A stretch of 64,000 nt of DNA. Origin: Rhexocercosporidium sp. MPI-PUGE-AT-0058 (taxonomy: Eukaryota; Ascomycota; Leotiomycetes; Helotiales). Location: assembly GCA_020746875.1 (NCBI GenBank), contig JAGTJL010000002.1, positions 2,542,001-2,606,000 on the forward strand, given 5' to 3'. How positions within the stretch are numbered: position 1 is the stretch's first letter; each line of letters opens with the position of its first letter. Of this stretch, positions 20,324 through 30,581 are shown piece after piece. The notes beneath the pieces are model-generated. The model was given only the letters and a program-made list of their open reading frames with translations. It was not told the origin of the DNA and searched no databases. A program made the translations under genes and the position numbers.

Positions 20324-23300
20324 GGCAAACAATTTCCTCCAGGCCATCGACCCAGTTCTAGATTACGTCCTCTGAAGCTTCTGAGCCAGCAAGCTCAATC
20401 TCCAAGCAGAGATCACTGCTCATTTTCGACTCCATACCGACCCGGGGTTATTGTTGGTAATGCTGAGTCTGGAAACTATTTGCAACAGAGCCATGGACTT
20501 AGCAACGGAATTGGACTCGGACTAGCGATGGACAGTCAAGATGCTGCAAAAGTGCCAGATACTTTGCGTCCCAGGACACCAGAGGAATATGCCAGCAGGT
20601 CTGCAGAGTCCTCGAGAGCCACGAGAAAATGCCAGAGAAACGGGAGCCAGCAAAGCGCTGAGTCTGATGCCGTTTACAGGGTTCAAAGTCCAGGGACCAT
20701 TGACTCTCACGTCGATAGTGATGAGCGTGAACGGATTGAAGGAAACAATTGGAAGCCACCAGTACCCCGAGGATCATCTAATGGCTTTCAACTGTTTCGA
20801 CCTAGGCCCGGCGAAGTCTATCCGGACTACCAGAGACGGATGTTTAAACCGCGAGGTCATCCACTGCCGATGTCTAGGCCCCAAGCACCTACAGTCCCGA
20901 TGTCCAGACCACAACCTCCTCCAGCTCCGATTTCTAGACCTCGAGCTCGTCCACTGCTGATCATCCCAGCACCAGACATTCTCTGGGCGAGAGCTCGAGA
21001 TCAAAGAATTGGGCTCGGGTTGGTTGACGGGCTGTCCGCAGCAAAGAATGAAGTGGATGAGGATCTCTCATATCGCCCGGATGATACATATGAGCGTGCG
21101 CTGATGCGTCGAAGATTGTATTCATCTCATGTTGGTGATTTCGAAACTGAAGTTGGAGTTGGAGCTGGAGCTGATGTCGATGTTCTGGGTCGTCGTCCAA
21201 CACGGCGATTCGGAAAAGGGACTAGTTTTCAGCCTCTTCGGTTAGGGGACCAGATTGGGACTAGACCGGGTGAGAACCTTAATCCGAACATGGATGTGGC
21301 TGTTAATGCAGGCACGACCACGACCACAGTCCCACAAGCCACCATTAGATCTACGGAAGCCCAGATCTGTCACAAAAGCAATCTCATTTGCATCTGCAAC
21401 GGCGACGGCGACGGCGAAGGCGAGAACCACCTGCACCATCAGCATCAGAACAACACCAACGCAGACGCAGACTCAATCTCAGGATCAGGACCAGGACCAG
21501 GACCACACCCACACACCTGCATCGACACAGAGGCAATTCGGGCAAGTATCTCCGGTACCCCTGGACCTGGACCTGAACTCGTTGCGAGAGCGTCACGTTT
21601 CCCTAGGCCTCGTCAACATCCTGCTGGGCCCCGTCCTATTCGTATTCCTCCTCCTCTTCCTTCCCCTCCCCTCCGTAAGCTGCCTCGCTTTCGGCTTCTC
21701 CCCCGAATTCCTGTTCGGCCTCGGCCTTCATCTCCTTTTCCCCTGTTGTCAATCCCACTTCCGCTTGCGTCTCCATCGCCGTCTTCAGACCTATACGGTC
21801 CAAAGGAATCCACTGCATCTACCAGCTCTACTGGTTCAGATCCAGGGTCATTCCAAACAACCATCACTCCGCGCACGGCACTGTTCCATCGTCAACCATA
21901 CCCACCTATTCCTAGCGACTTGCTCCTGACCACGCTAAATTCTCCAAATTCATCTATATTACCCACGTCCACGACATTAGACTTAGACATGGAGAACAAT
22001 AGGTTAACAGTCCGCTCTCCAGAGGTCAGCCAAATTCGGCTCAAGGCTATGGACGATGCTCGCCAAATGCAGGCCAAGGTCATGGAGGAGTGCAAAAAGT
22101 TGAAAAAAGAGCCGCCTCCTTACGTACTAGAGGAGCTGATTGGGAAGGGAAGCTTTGGCCGGGTTTATAAGGGGCGAGTCAATCAAGTTCGATCACGTTC
22201 TGATGAGTTATTAACATGCTCGTTCTCTAGGAAAAGCGTCAAGACAGCTGCTGTTGTTGCGGTCAAGATCATTGATATCGACGAGAGCGACACTATCAAT
22301 CCGCGGAATGCGGATTCCTACAGCGACTTTCTCAAGGAGATCAATGCCTTACAGCTCTTGGGCGAGAAGAACGCAAAGAACATAAACTTGGTCATTGAGG
22401 CCTTGCCTGTCAATCAGGCAATGTGGATGATCACTGAGTTTTGTGGTGGTGGAAGTGTAGCAACACTGGTAAGTAGATCTTCGATCCTCGTCCATGGCAC
22501 CCACCGCTCACTTCGTCCGAGATGAAACCTACTGCTCCTGGAGGACTGAATGAGAAGTGGATCATTCCAATCCTTCGAGAAGTTGCTGAAGCCATAGTCT
22601 GGGTACATGAAGCTGGAATCATTCATCGTGACATCAAGTGTAAGTAAACAACGCAACCGATCCTCCCCAATCGACAGACGATTAACCGAATTAGGTGCAA
22701 ATGTACTGGTCACTGAGGAAGGTAACGTCCAACTCTGCGATTTTGGTGTTGCTGGGATGATTGAGGGCAAACTGGACAAGAGATCAACTATAATTGGAAC
22801 GCCTCATTGGATGGCACCGGAGCTGTTCGAACCACAGCCGAGCTATGGAAGTGAGGTAGACATTTGGGCCTTTGGATCGATGGTTTATGAAGTCGCGACT
22901 GGTCTTCCCCCGAACGTTGCTAATGGCGTTTCGTATGATCGGCTTGGCAGTCACTTGCAGAACAATACGCCTAGGCTTGAAGGTGGCAATTACTCGAACA
23001 ATCTGCGACGCCTGGTTGCATTCTGTCTTGAAGAAGACCCAAAGGCGCGTCCTACCATTGACCAAATTCGAAAACACCCATACCTATTGAACACCAGCTC
23101 TTCGCATCCGACCTCGACGCTAAAGGCACTAGTTGGGTCATTCAAAGTCTGGGAATCTCGGGGTGGTAGCCGAGGATCGTTATTTATACAACATGGTGCC
23201 CAAGCCACACCAGCCCTCGTATCACAAGATGATGAGTGGAATTTCAACGGGACTGAGTACTTCGAAGACAACGTTTGGGGGCAGTATGGTGTCAAAGACG

Positions 23301-24678
23301 TCATTGAAGCATATGGCCCTGAAGCAGTTGGGTTCTCGGATGAGACGACACGCCCAACCCCCAAAGTCTCAAAACGGCGTCCACCACCAGAAGCTTTATC
23401 CCGTTTACCTGCCGCACCGTTAGAGAAACTTTTCGACCCAAATACCCTAACTAGCTACGTGGATAATAGCACGACGTACTATGGTCGGGCCATGCCACAA
23501 CTGGGAGCTTCTGACAAATCAGACCTTCCTCTGCGGGACGATTCTGCTCAAATATCTATCCGCGATACCATGATTGACCTTGGTGGTCATGACCCGGAGA
23601 CTGGTCTTTCGAGTTTCCCAGACATGGATACCATCAAAGCCGGACGACGTGGGCGAGATGAGAGCGAAGATGAATATAACTCGACTCTACATGACTTTAG
23701 TAGACCGGCGTTGAGTGATCCCGCTGAGACGAATAATAATCGTCGAACACAGGATTGGAAATTCCCATCTATGGCTCCCCCAGCTTCGGCAGATCCAGAA
23801 TTATCCCGATTCCCTACGACATATGAAGTCCCTCGGCCTCTGATGACTCCAGGATCAGGTGGACGTCCGGCTCTGATTCACCATCCCACAGAACCTTTAG
23901 GTGCATTCAGTGGTGGTCTTGCCCCTACCGTTGCAGCTCCGATCGAAAGACTGTCTATGCGTGAATCTCTCATAGACTTGGATATGAGTATGCCCGAGCC
24001 AATCCCGGACTTTCGCCGGCCTTCAACAGCAAATTCTGATGTCGGTTCTGCTACCAGCGAGCAGATGACTTCTGCAAACCCCTTCGAACTCGAAAGACAT
24101 GCATCCTTGTATCAGCCAATCCCCGTCGACGAGGGCAGAGAACCATCGATCTATGTCTCTGATGAAACTGCATTACCCCACGTTTACGGAATGGAAATGT
24201 GTTGCAAGAACTCGCAGAGATGTCAGACTTCTCCGCATCTGACGCTGAAGGCTCGAATAGTCGTACTCGTCGAGACATGAATGGGATGTATGAGGATTCT
24301 GACGACAGCTATTATGTTGTCAATCCAGGTCCAAACGAATCACGAGAGAGTCGAAACCGGGTTCAGCAATACGATGGAACCGATGATAGAGACTACCTCT
24401 CTATGCCACCACCTCCGGTACCATCAGTACGAGAAATCCCGCTTCCACGATCCGACTCGTTCCCCACGCCGAGACTCCCAGATTTGCCAGCACATCCATC
24501 ACACTCATCACTGACTGGTTCTGCGACTCAGATTGAGATGGCAACGGAGATTACGAGAATTGTAGCAGCCATGAACTCTCAGCTTGAGGCGTTCAAGGAT
24601 ATTTATGATTCCAGCGATGTGCTCCAACGATCAAACTCAAATCGCAGAATTGATCGCCCAGAAGCAGGTGCCCAATGA
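20324..24678 (+). CDS. Ste20/GCK-type serine/threonine protein kinase with long Pro-rich N-terminus
   Basis: Exons 20324-22468, 22522-22639 and 22695-24280 (or on to 24678). The kinase domain shows the Gly loop GKGSFGRVYKG, VAVKIIDI, HRDIKCANVLV, DFGVAG and GTPHWMAPE, the last typical of the Ste20 group. Upstream are about 550 residues of low complexity, with 10-residue P(M/I)SRP repeats at 20867-20956 and Gly-Asp and Gly-Pro runs near 21400-21510. About 20 extra residues sit between the Gly loop and VAVK. The frame stops at 24280, but the next frame carries on (LQELAEMSDFSASDAEGS...) to 24678, so a base appears lost near 24190. Family knowledge: such kinases act in polarity and septation signalling. 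A start nearer 22049 (MDDARQMQAK) is possible. Confidence 0.75.
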
Positions 24679-27122
24679 GATGGTGCGGCCGTCAAGTTGA
24701 TCACAGAACAAACATTAGGGACTTGTTGGGCAAAGAAATAACCAATTTTCTGAGACTGCAAGAGCCCGTTCTTGAATTGATGGCGTAGATCATGGGTAAA
24801 ATCTGCAGCATGCTTTCATATATATGTTTGAGTTTGAAGTTACTCTATGTTACGATACAACATGAGACTGCACTGCCGCGGCACTGCACTCTCACTGCAT
24901 TAAGAAAGAGGCGTCTCGAGGAGCAATTTTTGGGAGGACTCATAGCGATGGTGTTTGATGCTTGATCTTTACAGGGAGGATGAAAAGTTGCCATTGCGAT
25001 TAATAGGAGTCAACGTTTTTACTGAACCGGAACTGGAACTGGAATGGAGGTTTGAGGATTTGATGATACAGTCCATCACGGCAAAGCGCTAATAGAACAT
25101 TTGAAATTGAGGTGATGATGTGCCTCGAACTTGCTTGTGATTTGTGACATTGTGATGATCTGAATGTCCTTTTCGCATTTCTACTTGTGCTCTGAAGCTT
25201 GCGTAGAATTGTATCACGGTTACGTGAGTTCACGTGTGGTAAAGAAAAAAAACCCATTCTCGCAGTGAAGAATATTTGCTGTGCTCTCCAAAGAAAGAAA
25301 GAAAGAAAGAAAAAAAGGTCTTGCGCCTTAATCGATTGTACCTCCTTATCCTCGGCAACAAGAGATAATATCCGAATTAGTAGCGCAGCATCGAATTTAT
25401 CCCTTGCTTCTATCGCAGCGCATCTGATTCTCGGACAATATCTCACCTCGCATTCCAACTCGCCAGAATAAACGGGCTAGATGAGGCTCTTCCCTCGCTC
25501 CGGCACTTGCATCTTCTAGCGCCGGCATCTGACAAGCGACAGACCCTCAGGGCGAGGATGGGCCCGTGCCGAGACTCCACTGCCAGTTACCTAGCGTCGA
25601 CGCTGGACGACGTATCACGTGCATAATATTTCTCAGAGTCTTAGGAATCCCCCGGGAAGTCTTTCAGTAGCCTGGGGGGTCTTATGTTCGAGAGAGTTGT
25701 AGTGAGCGGGATTTATGATCTTTGTGCAAGATTAGGTGTTCTGCGCATGGTGTAGCGTTAGCTTTCTTTTGGGCAGAATTTATGTTCAGGGGTTTGTTTA
25801 CTTTCTTTGCCGTGAGACTGCATTGCGCTGAGGGGGTTTTAATACTTTCGCAACCGCTCTGTTACGTGCTTTTCGCAACTGCAGCCTCTATCCTCTTCCC
25901 ACTCCCAATATCTCGTACTCATACAAACCTGCAAAGGTCGGTACTGGTTCGCACTTTCCCCTCACTGCTCTCAGAGCATACGTAATGCGACACTTCACAG
26001 TTTCTCGATTTCTCAGAATCTCGGAATTGGGAGTGCAAGTGCAATTGCCATGTGCTTGCAGGAAAATTCAGGAATAGCGTCGGAGCCTGTCGGTTTGTTC
26101 TAACATTCCCTACTCTCAGCTGTTACTGCAGTTAGCAGTTGACTCTAAAGCAAGCCGACTGTTAGGCTTGAGCCTTGGACAGTGGGCGCAGCAAGCGAAC
26201 ATGGGTGTAGGGGCCAGTCTTCTTACCAGTGTTGACCCTCAGACCCCAGCGCACATAGTAGAGGCATCGTTATAGCTGTATAATCTTGGAAAGGAATACC
26301 ATACCAACATAACCAGGGCTTCAGTGTAAGGGCAAGTCCTTGACTGTGAAGTTTCAGTAGAGATGGAACATCAAGTTAGCCAGCATTCATGGAGCTGCCT
26401 GCCGGTATACAGACAGAACATCAACACAGAAGACCGGACATCCACTGCTGAGCTAGAAAGGCAAGTGCGAAGGAAGCGCAAAGATGAACAGTGATGTAAG
26501 AGCTAATTGACGAGGAAAGAGCAAGCAAGAGAGTCCAAAGTGAACAAATTGTTGCACTAGGCAGGAGCGAAGCTGCAGAAAAAATTCCGCGATGTAACAA
26601 TGCTACTCAGTAACTCAACTTTCGGATGCTTCGCAAGAAATGCTGCTCAGTTTCTAACTCAAAGTGTACCTCGAAGCGAAGATATTGCTAATATCTCCCA
26701 AACTTTCTGCATGTGTTCTGCGTAAAGTGGAAAATCCCGTTGCCAAGAGCGCGAACCAGTGTTGATACCTCAACCATGAGTGCGCGATGCCACTTAGCGC
26801 AGCAAAACTACTCATATAGGGTGTTTCGCAAGGGAAAGAGACTTCTTTAGCCCAGACATGTGAAATACAGAGATATCTGCAAACAATGCAAACCCCATAG
26901 CAATAGCGTAGAGTCCTAAATTAGAGGGAATTGGACGTCCATAAGTTCTCTCCTCTCCCTCGAGAATGCTCCCTTCTTTTCTTCTCCAGACATCGTCTTT
27001 GTTAGCACTCGAGATTCCACTGTTCACAGTTCTATTCTCCGCTTCCAAACTTTGATTACGCTTTTGCATTAGCAATACTTACCGACATCAACCACTCTCG
27101 ACAACCTTGCACCCATTTCGCC
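24679..27122. other. Gene-free intergenic region
   Basis: About 2.4 kb without a convincing gene. It holds a GAAA microsatellite and many short interrupted frames. No RNA gene was recognised. Confidence 0.5.
25290..25316 (+). repeat. GAAA microsatellite
   Basis: About five AAAG/GAAA units followed by an A-run. It explains the Lys-rich and Phe-rich frames crossing it on both strands. Confidence 0.8.
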
Positions 27123-27515
27123 ATGGGTCTCTGCAAGGTCCTCCGCAAGGTCTTTTGCCTCCAGGCAAAGCGACAACACTCCGGATCCGCCACCCCCGAC
27201 AATTTCGCCATGGCCGCCACGCCCGCCAACTCCACTCGCTCCTCTCTCTTTACCATTGGTGAGGAGGAGGAGGACAAGTATTATCGACAATGCGCCGCCG
27301 CGCAACGGTATCGCCGACGCCTCTACGAGGTGTACGAGCGACTATCACCAAATCCTGATTTTGCTTTCCCCGGAGAGCGCTTGGAGAGTTTTGGTCGAAC
27401 CTTCGACCACCTCTTCGCCATACCGGCGACTCTTACCCGACAGGAGGGTAAGAGCCTTTTCTGGACCAGGCCACCTCCTGGTGGTGGACACACCGTCACT
27501 CATTTGGTTTATTGA
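27123..27515 (+). CDS. Small unknown protein, possible lipid-anchored N-terminus
   Basis: The frame encodes 130 residues starting MGLCKVLRKVFC, a Met-Gly-x-Cys start followed by basic residues, which would suit N-myristoylation plus palmitoylation. The middle is helical and charged (EEEDKYYRQCAAAQRYRRRL). No family is recognised. A good GTAAGA donor sits at 27448 after LTRQEG, so the unspliced C-terminus may be wrong. The gene could continue in exons further right, in which case the 53-nt repeats downstream would be intronic. If it is unspliced, they lie in its 3' UTR. Confidence 0.45.
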   Translation: MGLCKVLRKVFCLQAKRQHSGSATPDNFAMAATPANSTRSSLFTIGEEEEDKYYRQCAAAQRYRRRLYEVYERLSPNPDFAFPGERLESFGRTFDHLFAIPATLTRQEGKSLFWTRPPPGGGHTVTHLVY

Positions 27516-27618
27516 TTTCTTTCCTTTGTTTTGGTTTTTGGATGTGAGTGATTGATGGGGGCGACCTCATCAACCCGCAGCTGGTGTTTTTGGTTTTGTG
27601 GGTTTTCGCGGGGCTTTC

Positions 27619-27902
27619 TGATGAGCGACGACACACCTCCTTAAGGCCACTGTCTTAGCGACCAAACATCAAATGCCCTGTCTGCGCCCACTCTTTTGTA
27701 TTCTCCTTTGTCTGGCGTTACCGGTTTTGGCTTTGCCATTGCAGTTGATGAGCGACGACACACCTCCTTAAGGCCACTGTCTTAGCGACCAAACGTCAGT
27801 CCCACCATTACACTCTTTTGCGGACTCAAGCTGGGCATAGCCGGCTTCTTGATGAGCGACGATACACCTCCTTAAGGCCAATGTCTTAGCGACCAAACAT
27901 CA
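27619..27902 (+). repeat. Three near-identical 53-nt non-coding repeats
   Basis: Units at 27619-27671, 27746-27798 and 27850-27902 are each exactly 53 nt. They begin TGATGAGCGACGA, have CCTCCTTAAGGCC in the middle and end TTAGCGACCAAAC(A/G)TCA. Units 1 and 2 differ at one base; unit 3 differs from unit 1 at two. The spacers (74 and 51 nt) are mostly unrelated, though both contain CACTCTTTTG. All frames have stops. A shortened version of the ends (TTGATG ... CATCAA) occurs at about 27552-27573. Each unit can fold with an outer TTGATG/CATCAA-type stem, an inner GACA/TGTC stem and a CCTTAAGG core. Confidence 0.8.
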
Positions 27903-27926
27903 AGTGTCCCATTTACAATCGTTCCC

Positions 27927-28044
27927 CATTGCGGATTCAGTCTTGACTGGACCGTGAAGGAGAATCGTACCTTGTCTTTCCTTCATTGCGACTCCGGACG
28001 TTGTCTGGATCGTGAAGTAGGATTATATCCCGGCTCTCTTTCAT
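27927..28044 (+). repeat. Degenerate tandem duplication of about 58 nt
   Basis: Two diverged copies start with CATTGCG (27927 and 27984), each followed about 21 nt later by TGGA(C/T)CGTGAAG and ending in a CTTTC(C)TTCAT-like tract. It adjoins the 53-nt repeats, so the whole 27.55-28.05 kb stretch is modular. No coding potential is seen. Confidence 0.55.
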
Positions 28045-28178
28045 AGAATTAATTCGAACTTCTCCATCGTCCACTTCTATTCCCAAGTCTGCTTGTCTGT
28101 GACTGGCCGGTGCGTCTCTTCCATCCCTCTCTTGTCGCTCCTTCTCCTTCGTGACGGTAGCTCAACCTTTATCCCGCC

Positions 28179-28957
28179 GAGTAATAACAGGTCTGCCCCT
28201 CCATCTTCTGTGACAGAATATAGCAGCACAAACCCCTCTGAATCCCCTATAGAGCCACCTTCTTCTCTGCGCGCATTATCATACCTTCACTATCGTGGCT
28301 GGTAATAGAGGGATGGTCTGCTTCGAGATGTCTTCTTAGACCGTCTAATCGTGTGCCGCCATCTGCCTTCCCAGGGCTTCTTTTCTGTTCCTCGATTGCA
28401 TTTCCTATTCTCGCCGTCCGAGCCCCCAGCATCTCTCGCACAAGTTCCAATTAACATGCTGTTGAGGCTTCACTTATCGCAGTCTAGATGCCTGAAGCAT
28501 CACCACACAGTCCACCATCGTCAGTGCCTTTTCGAAATGCCGTACATGCCTCGTAAGAAAGCGCCGGTCTCGCTCCATGGTTTACACATCACAATACCTC
28601 TCGTGATTCCTCCCTCCTCCCCGTCACAATCGCCCTCCCGTTCTCTTCCAATCTCTCTTCTGTTTCGGAACATCCAGACTCTCGAATGAAGTTGGGAGAG
28701 TGCAGAAAGCACAAGAAGGTCCACCGAGTAGACACGAATACAATCTTCCCCATACATAAAGCCATGAAACCATGGATGCGCTACGTTCCAGACAGGGTGG
28801 TCATGACAATTTTGCATTTCGAATATATTCTCCTCGTCCTCTTACTTCTCCTTTCCTTTCGGACCTACTGCCCTCAAATCGGAAGCTCCGCTCTGAGCAG
28901 ATCTTTCAGGCATACACGAGGGTGCGAAAAACAAAGACGCGGTATGATGCGCTGAGG
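28179..28957 (+). other. Possible orphan spliced gene fragments
   Basis: Protein-like pieces occur in different plus-strand frames. SVTEYSSTNPSESPIEPP ends near a GTAATA donor at about 28301. SVPRLHFLFSPSEPPASLAQ follows a CCCAG acceptor near 28375, and RMKLGECRKHKKVHRVDTN lies near 28684-28740. SPRPLTSPFLSDLLPSNRK runs from a CAG acceptor at about 28796 to a stop at 28957. I could not chain them with confidence and recognise no family. They might also be downstream exons of the 27123 gene. Confidence 0.2.
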
Positions 28958-30581
28958 TAGATTGGAGCAAGGGAGAGACTGCCCTTCACTCTGCGAAATA
29001 CAACATCCTGTCTGAAAGCATGTTTTCTTCCCTTCTTTGCGGCACAAGCTAAGACATAAGCACATGCGCAGAAACAGGCCCAGCATAGATGGGAATAACT
29101 GTACGACTTTACAGACCATTGTGCGGATGCCCTTCCTGATTCCAAACGTAGCTAGCTGAGCGACGAGACTGTAGCAACGGCGTCAAGCTGACGAATATCA
29201 TCATGCCTCAGAGATGTGGATACAATTGCGACAGACCTTATATACCGGGAGGAAGGACAAGTCGCACAGCACAAGGGTAGAATCAGGACATTTGGTTGGA
29301 ATATCCTTCGGCGGGATAAATGCCATACCGGAAGCGCATGAGACTTGGCACCAATCTCCTGGTCGGAGATACATACAGCAGCATCCTATGATGGGCATAT
29401 ATGTTTGGGGGAAGAGTGCCCATCTATCAACATTGGCCCATCATGCGAGGTGAGAGAGGGGGCAATTCTTTTCATATTGATGAAGAACGCAAATAAGCCT
29501 TGGTTCCTGGGACCTGGCTGTGGCCTAACAAGCTCTGGTATTCTGCGATAGGTCCGCCGACCTTCCAGCTCATCCAGAGACATTCTTCGGAGTGTTGGAT
29601 AACGGCCAGTTCCTTGAGTCTCAGTTACGGCTGGTCTTCTCTTCAGCAGCCGGAAAAGTCTGGCACAATCCGAGTTGGGTTGGGACCGCGTCGCAAATCG
29701 CTTCGTATCGTCTGGTCCTTACTCAAACTCAGCAAGTTTCCCTCCTCTTCCAATAATTTTTTTTTAAAAACGAATAATGCATTCGTTAGCGGCCGGGTCA
29801 GATGTGGCATTGCCCGCTTTTTGCTTCAAGTCTTGCTTTCGTCGAGACGAAATGGTATCCAATGTGGGGAAACGGCAGGGTCTCTTTCCTCTTCGCCAGA
29901 GCGAGCGCAAGCTCGGGTACATTGAAAGAAGAAATTGTTTGAAATGGATGGATGGCATGTGAGACTCATGCCAGCAATTCCCAACTTGGGGGATATTTTC
30001 CTGGGAGATGCGAACATATGTATGCCTCGTTCGCTGGAGCCTTGTAAAAAGCTAGAGCTTGCAGCCGAATCACGTCCGCTACCCATTCTTGAGCCCGGGG
30101 TTTTTCCAGCTTCTCAGACACTATAGCCACTTCGAATGTCCCTTGGATGTCCTTTAAGGGAGGAGAATGATGTCGTTGGAATATTAATTGAAGCTTAAGC
30201 GAAGTCATCGCGAGGACATTCTGTTCGGGGAGTAGTGGCGGATCGGCCCGATGACGGTCATTACGGAGACCAGAGGGGACAATGTTTATCTCTCTCCTGA
30301 TATTCCACGTTGCAGGGTTGTTGGTTTTTTTCTTCTTCTGTCCAATGCATCAGGGTGTCATTCGAATGTTTTTTTTCGGCAAGAGAGAAGTGGGATTGCT
30401 CTGGCGTTAATGGCATGTATTTTACCCCTGAATGCAGAATACGGCGACAGAAAAACGGCCTTGCGGTCAAAGAAGACATGTGAGGTTCGTAAAATAACTG
30501 AGTTGAAGTAAAGTTTTCTAGATTGACATTTACGGCTCTTCACTCCCATATCATGTGCTATAATGACTATGCTGTCACCCA
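28958..30581. other. Gene-poor intergenic region
   Basis: Only short frames on both strands, with no domain. A plus-strand piece near 29393-29551 (EECPSINIGPSCEVREGAIL) looks somewhat protein-like but has no clear start. The right end is the 3' flank of the TEL2 gene. Confidence 0.4.

Noticed and set aside
21255..21929. 224-codon plus-strand frame
   Set aside because: It is a shadow of the Pro/Gly-rich part of the kinase coding frame.
27619..27902. 53-nt units as hammerhead ribozymes
   Set aside because: CTGATGAG is present in unit 1, but the required GAAA core is absent; the 3' part reads GCGACCAAAC.
27619..27902. 53-nt units as a CRISPR array
   Set aside because: Fungal nuclear DNA, only three units, repeats longer than spacers are regular, spacers of 74 and 51 nt, and no cas genes.
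27619..27902. Classical C/D-box snoRNA cluster
   Set aside because: TGATGA is present at each start, but no CTGA box lies at the other end. The idea is kept only as a general structured-RNA candidate.
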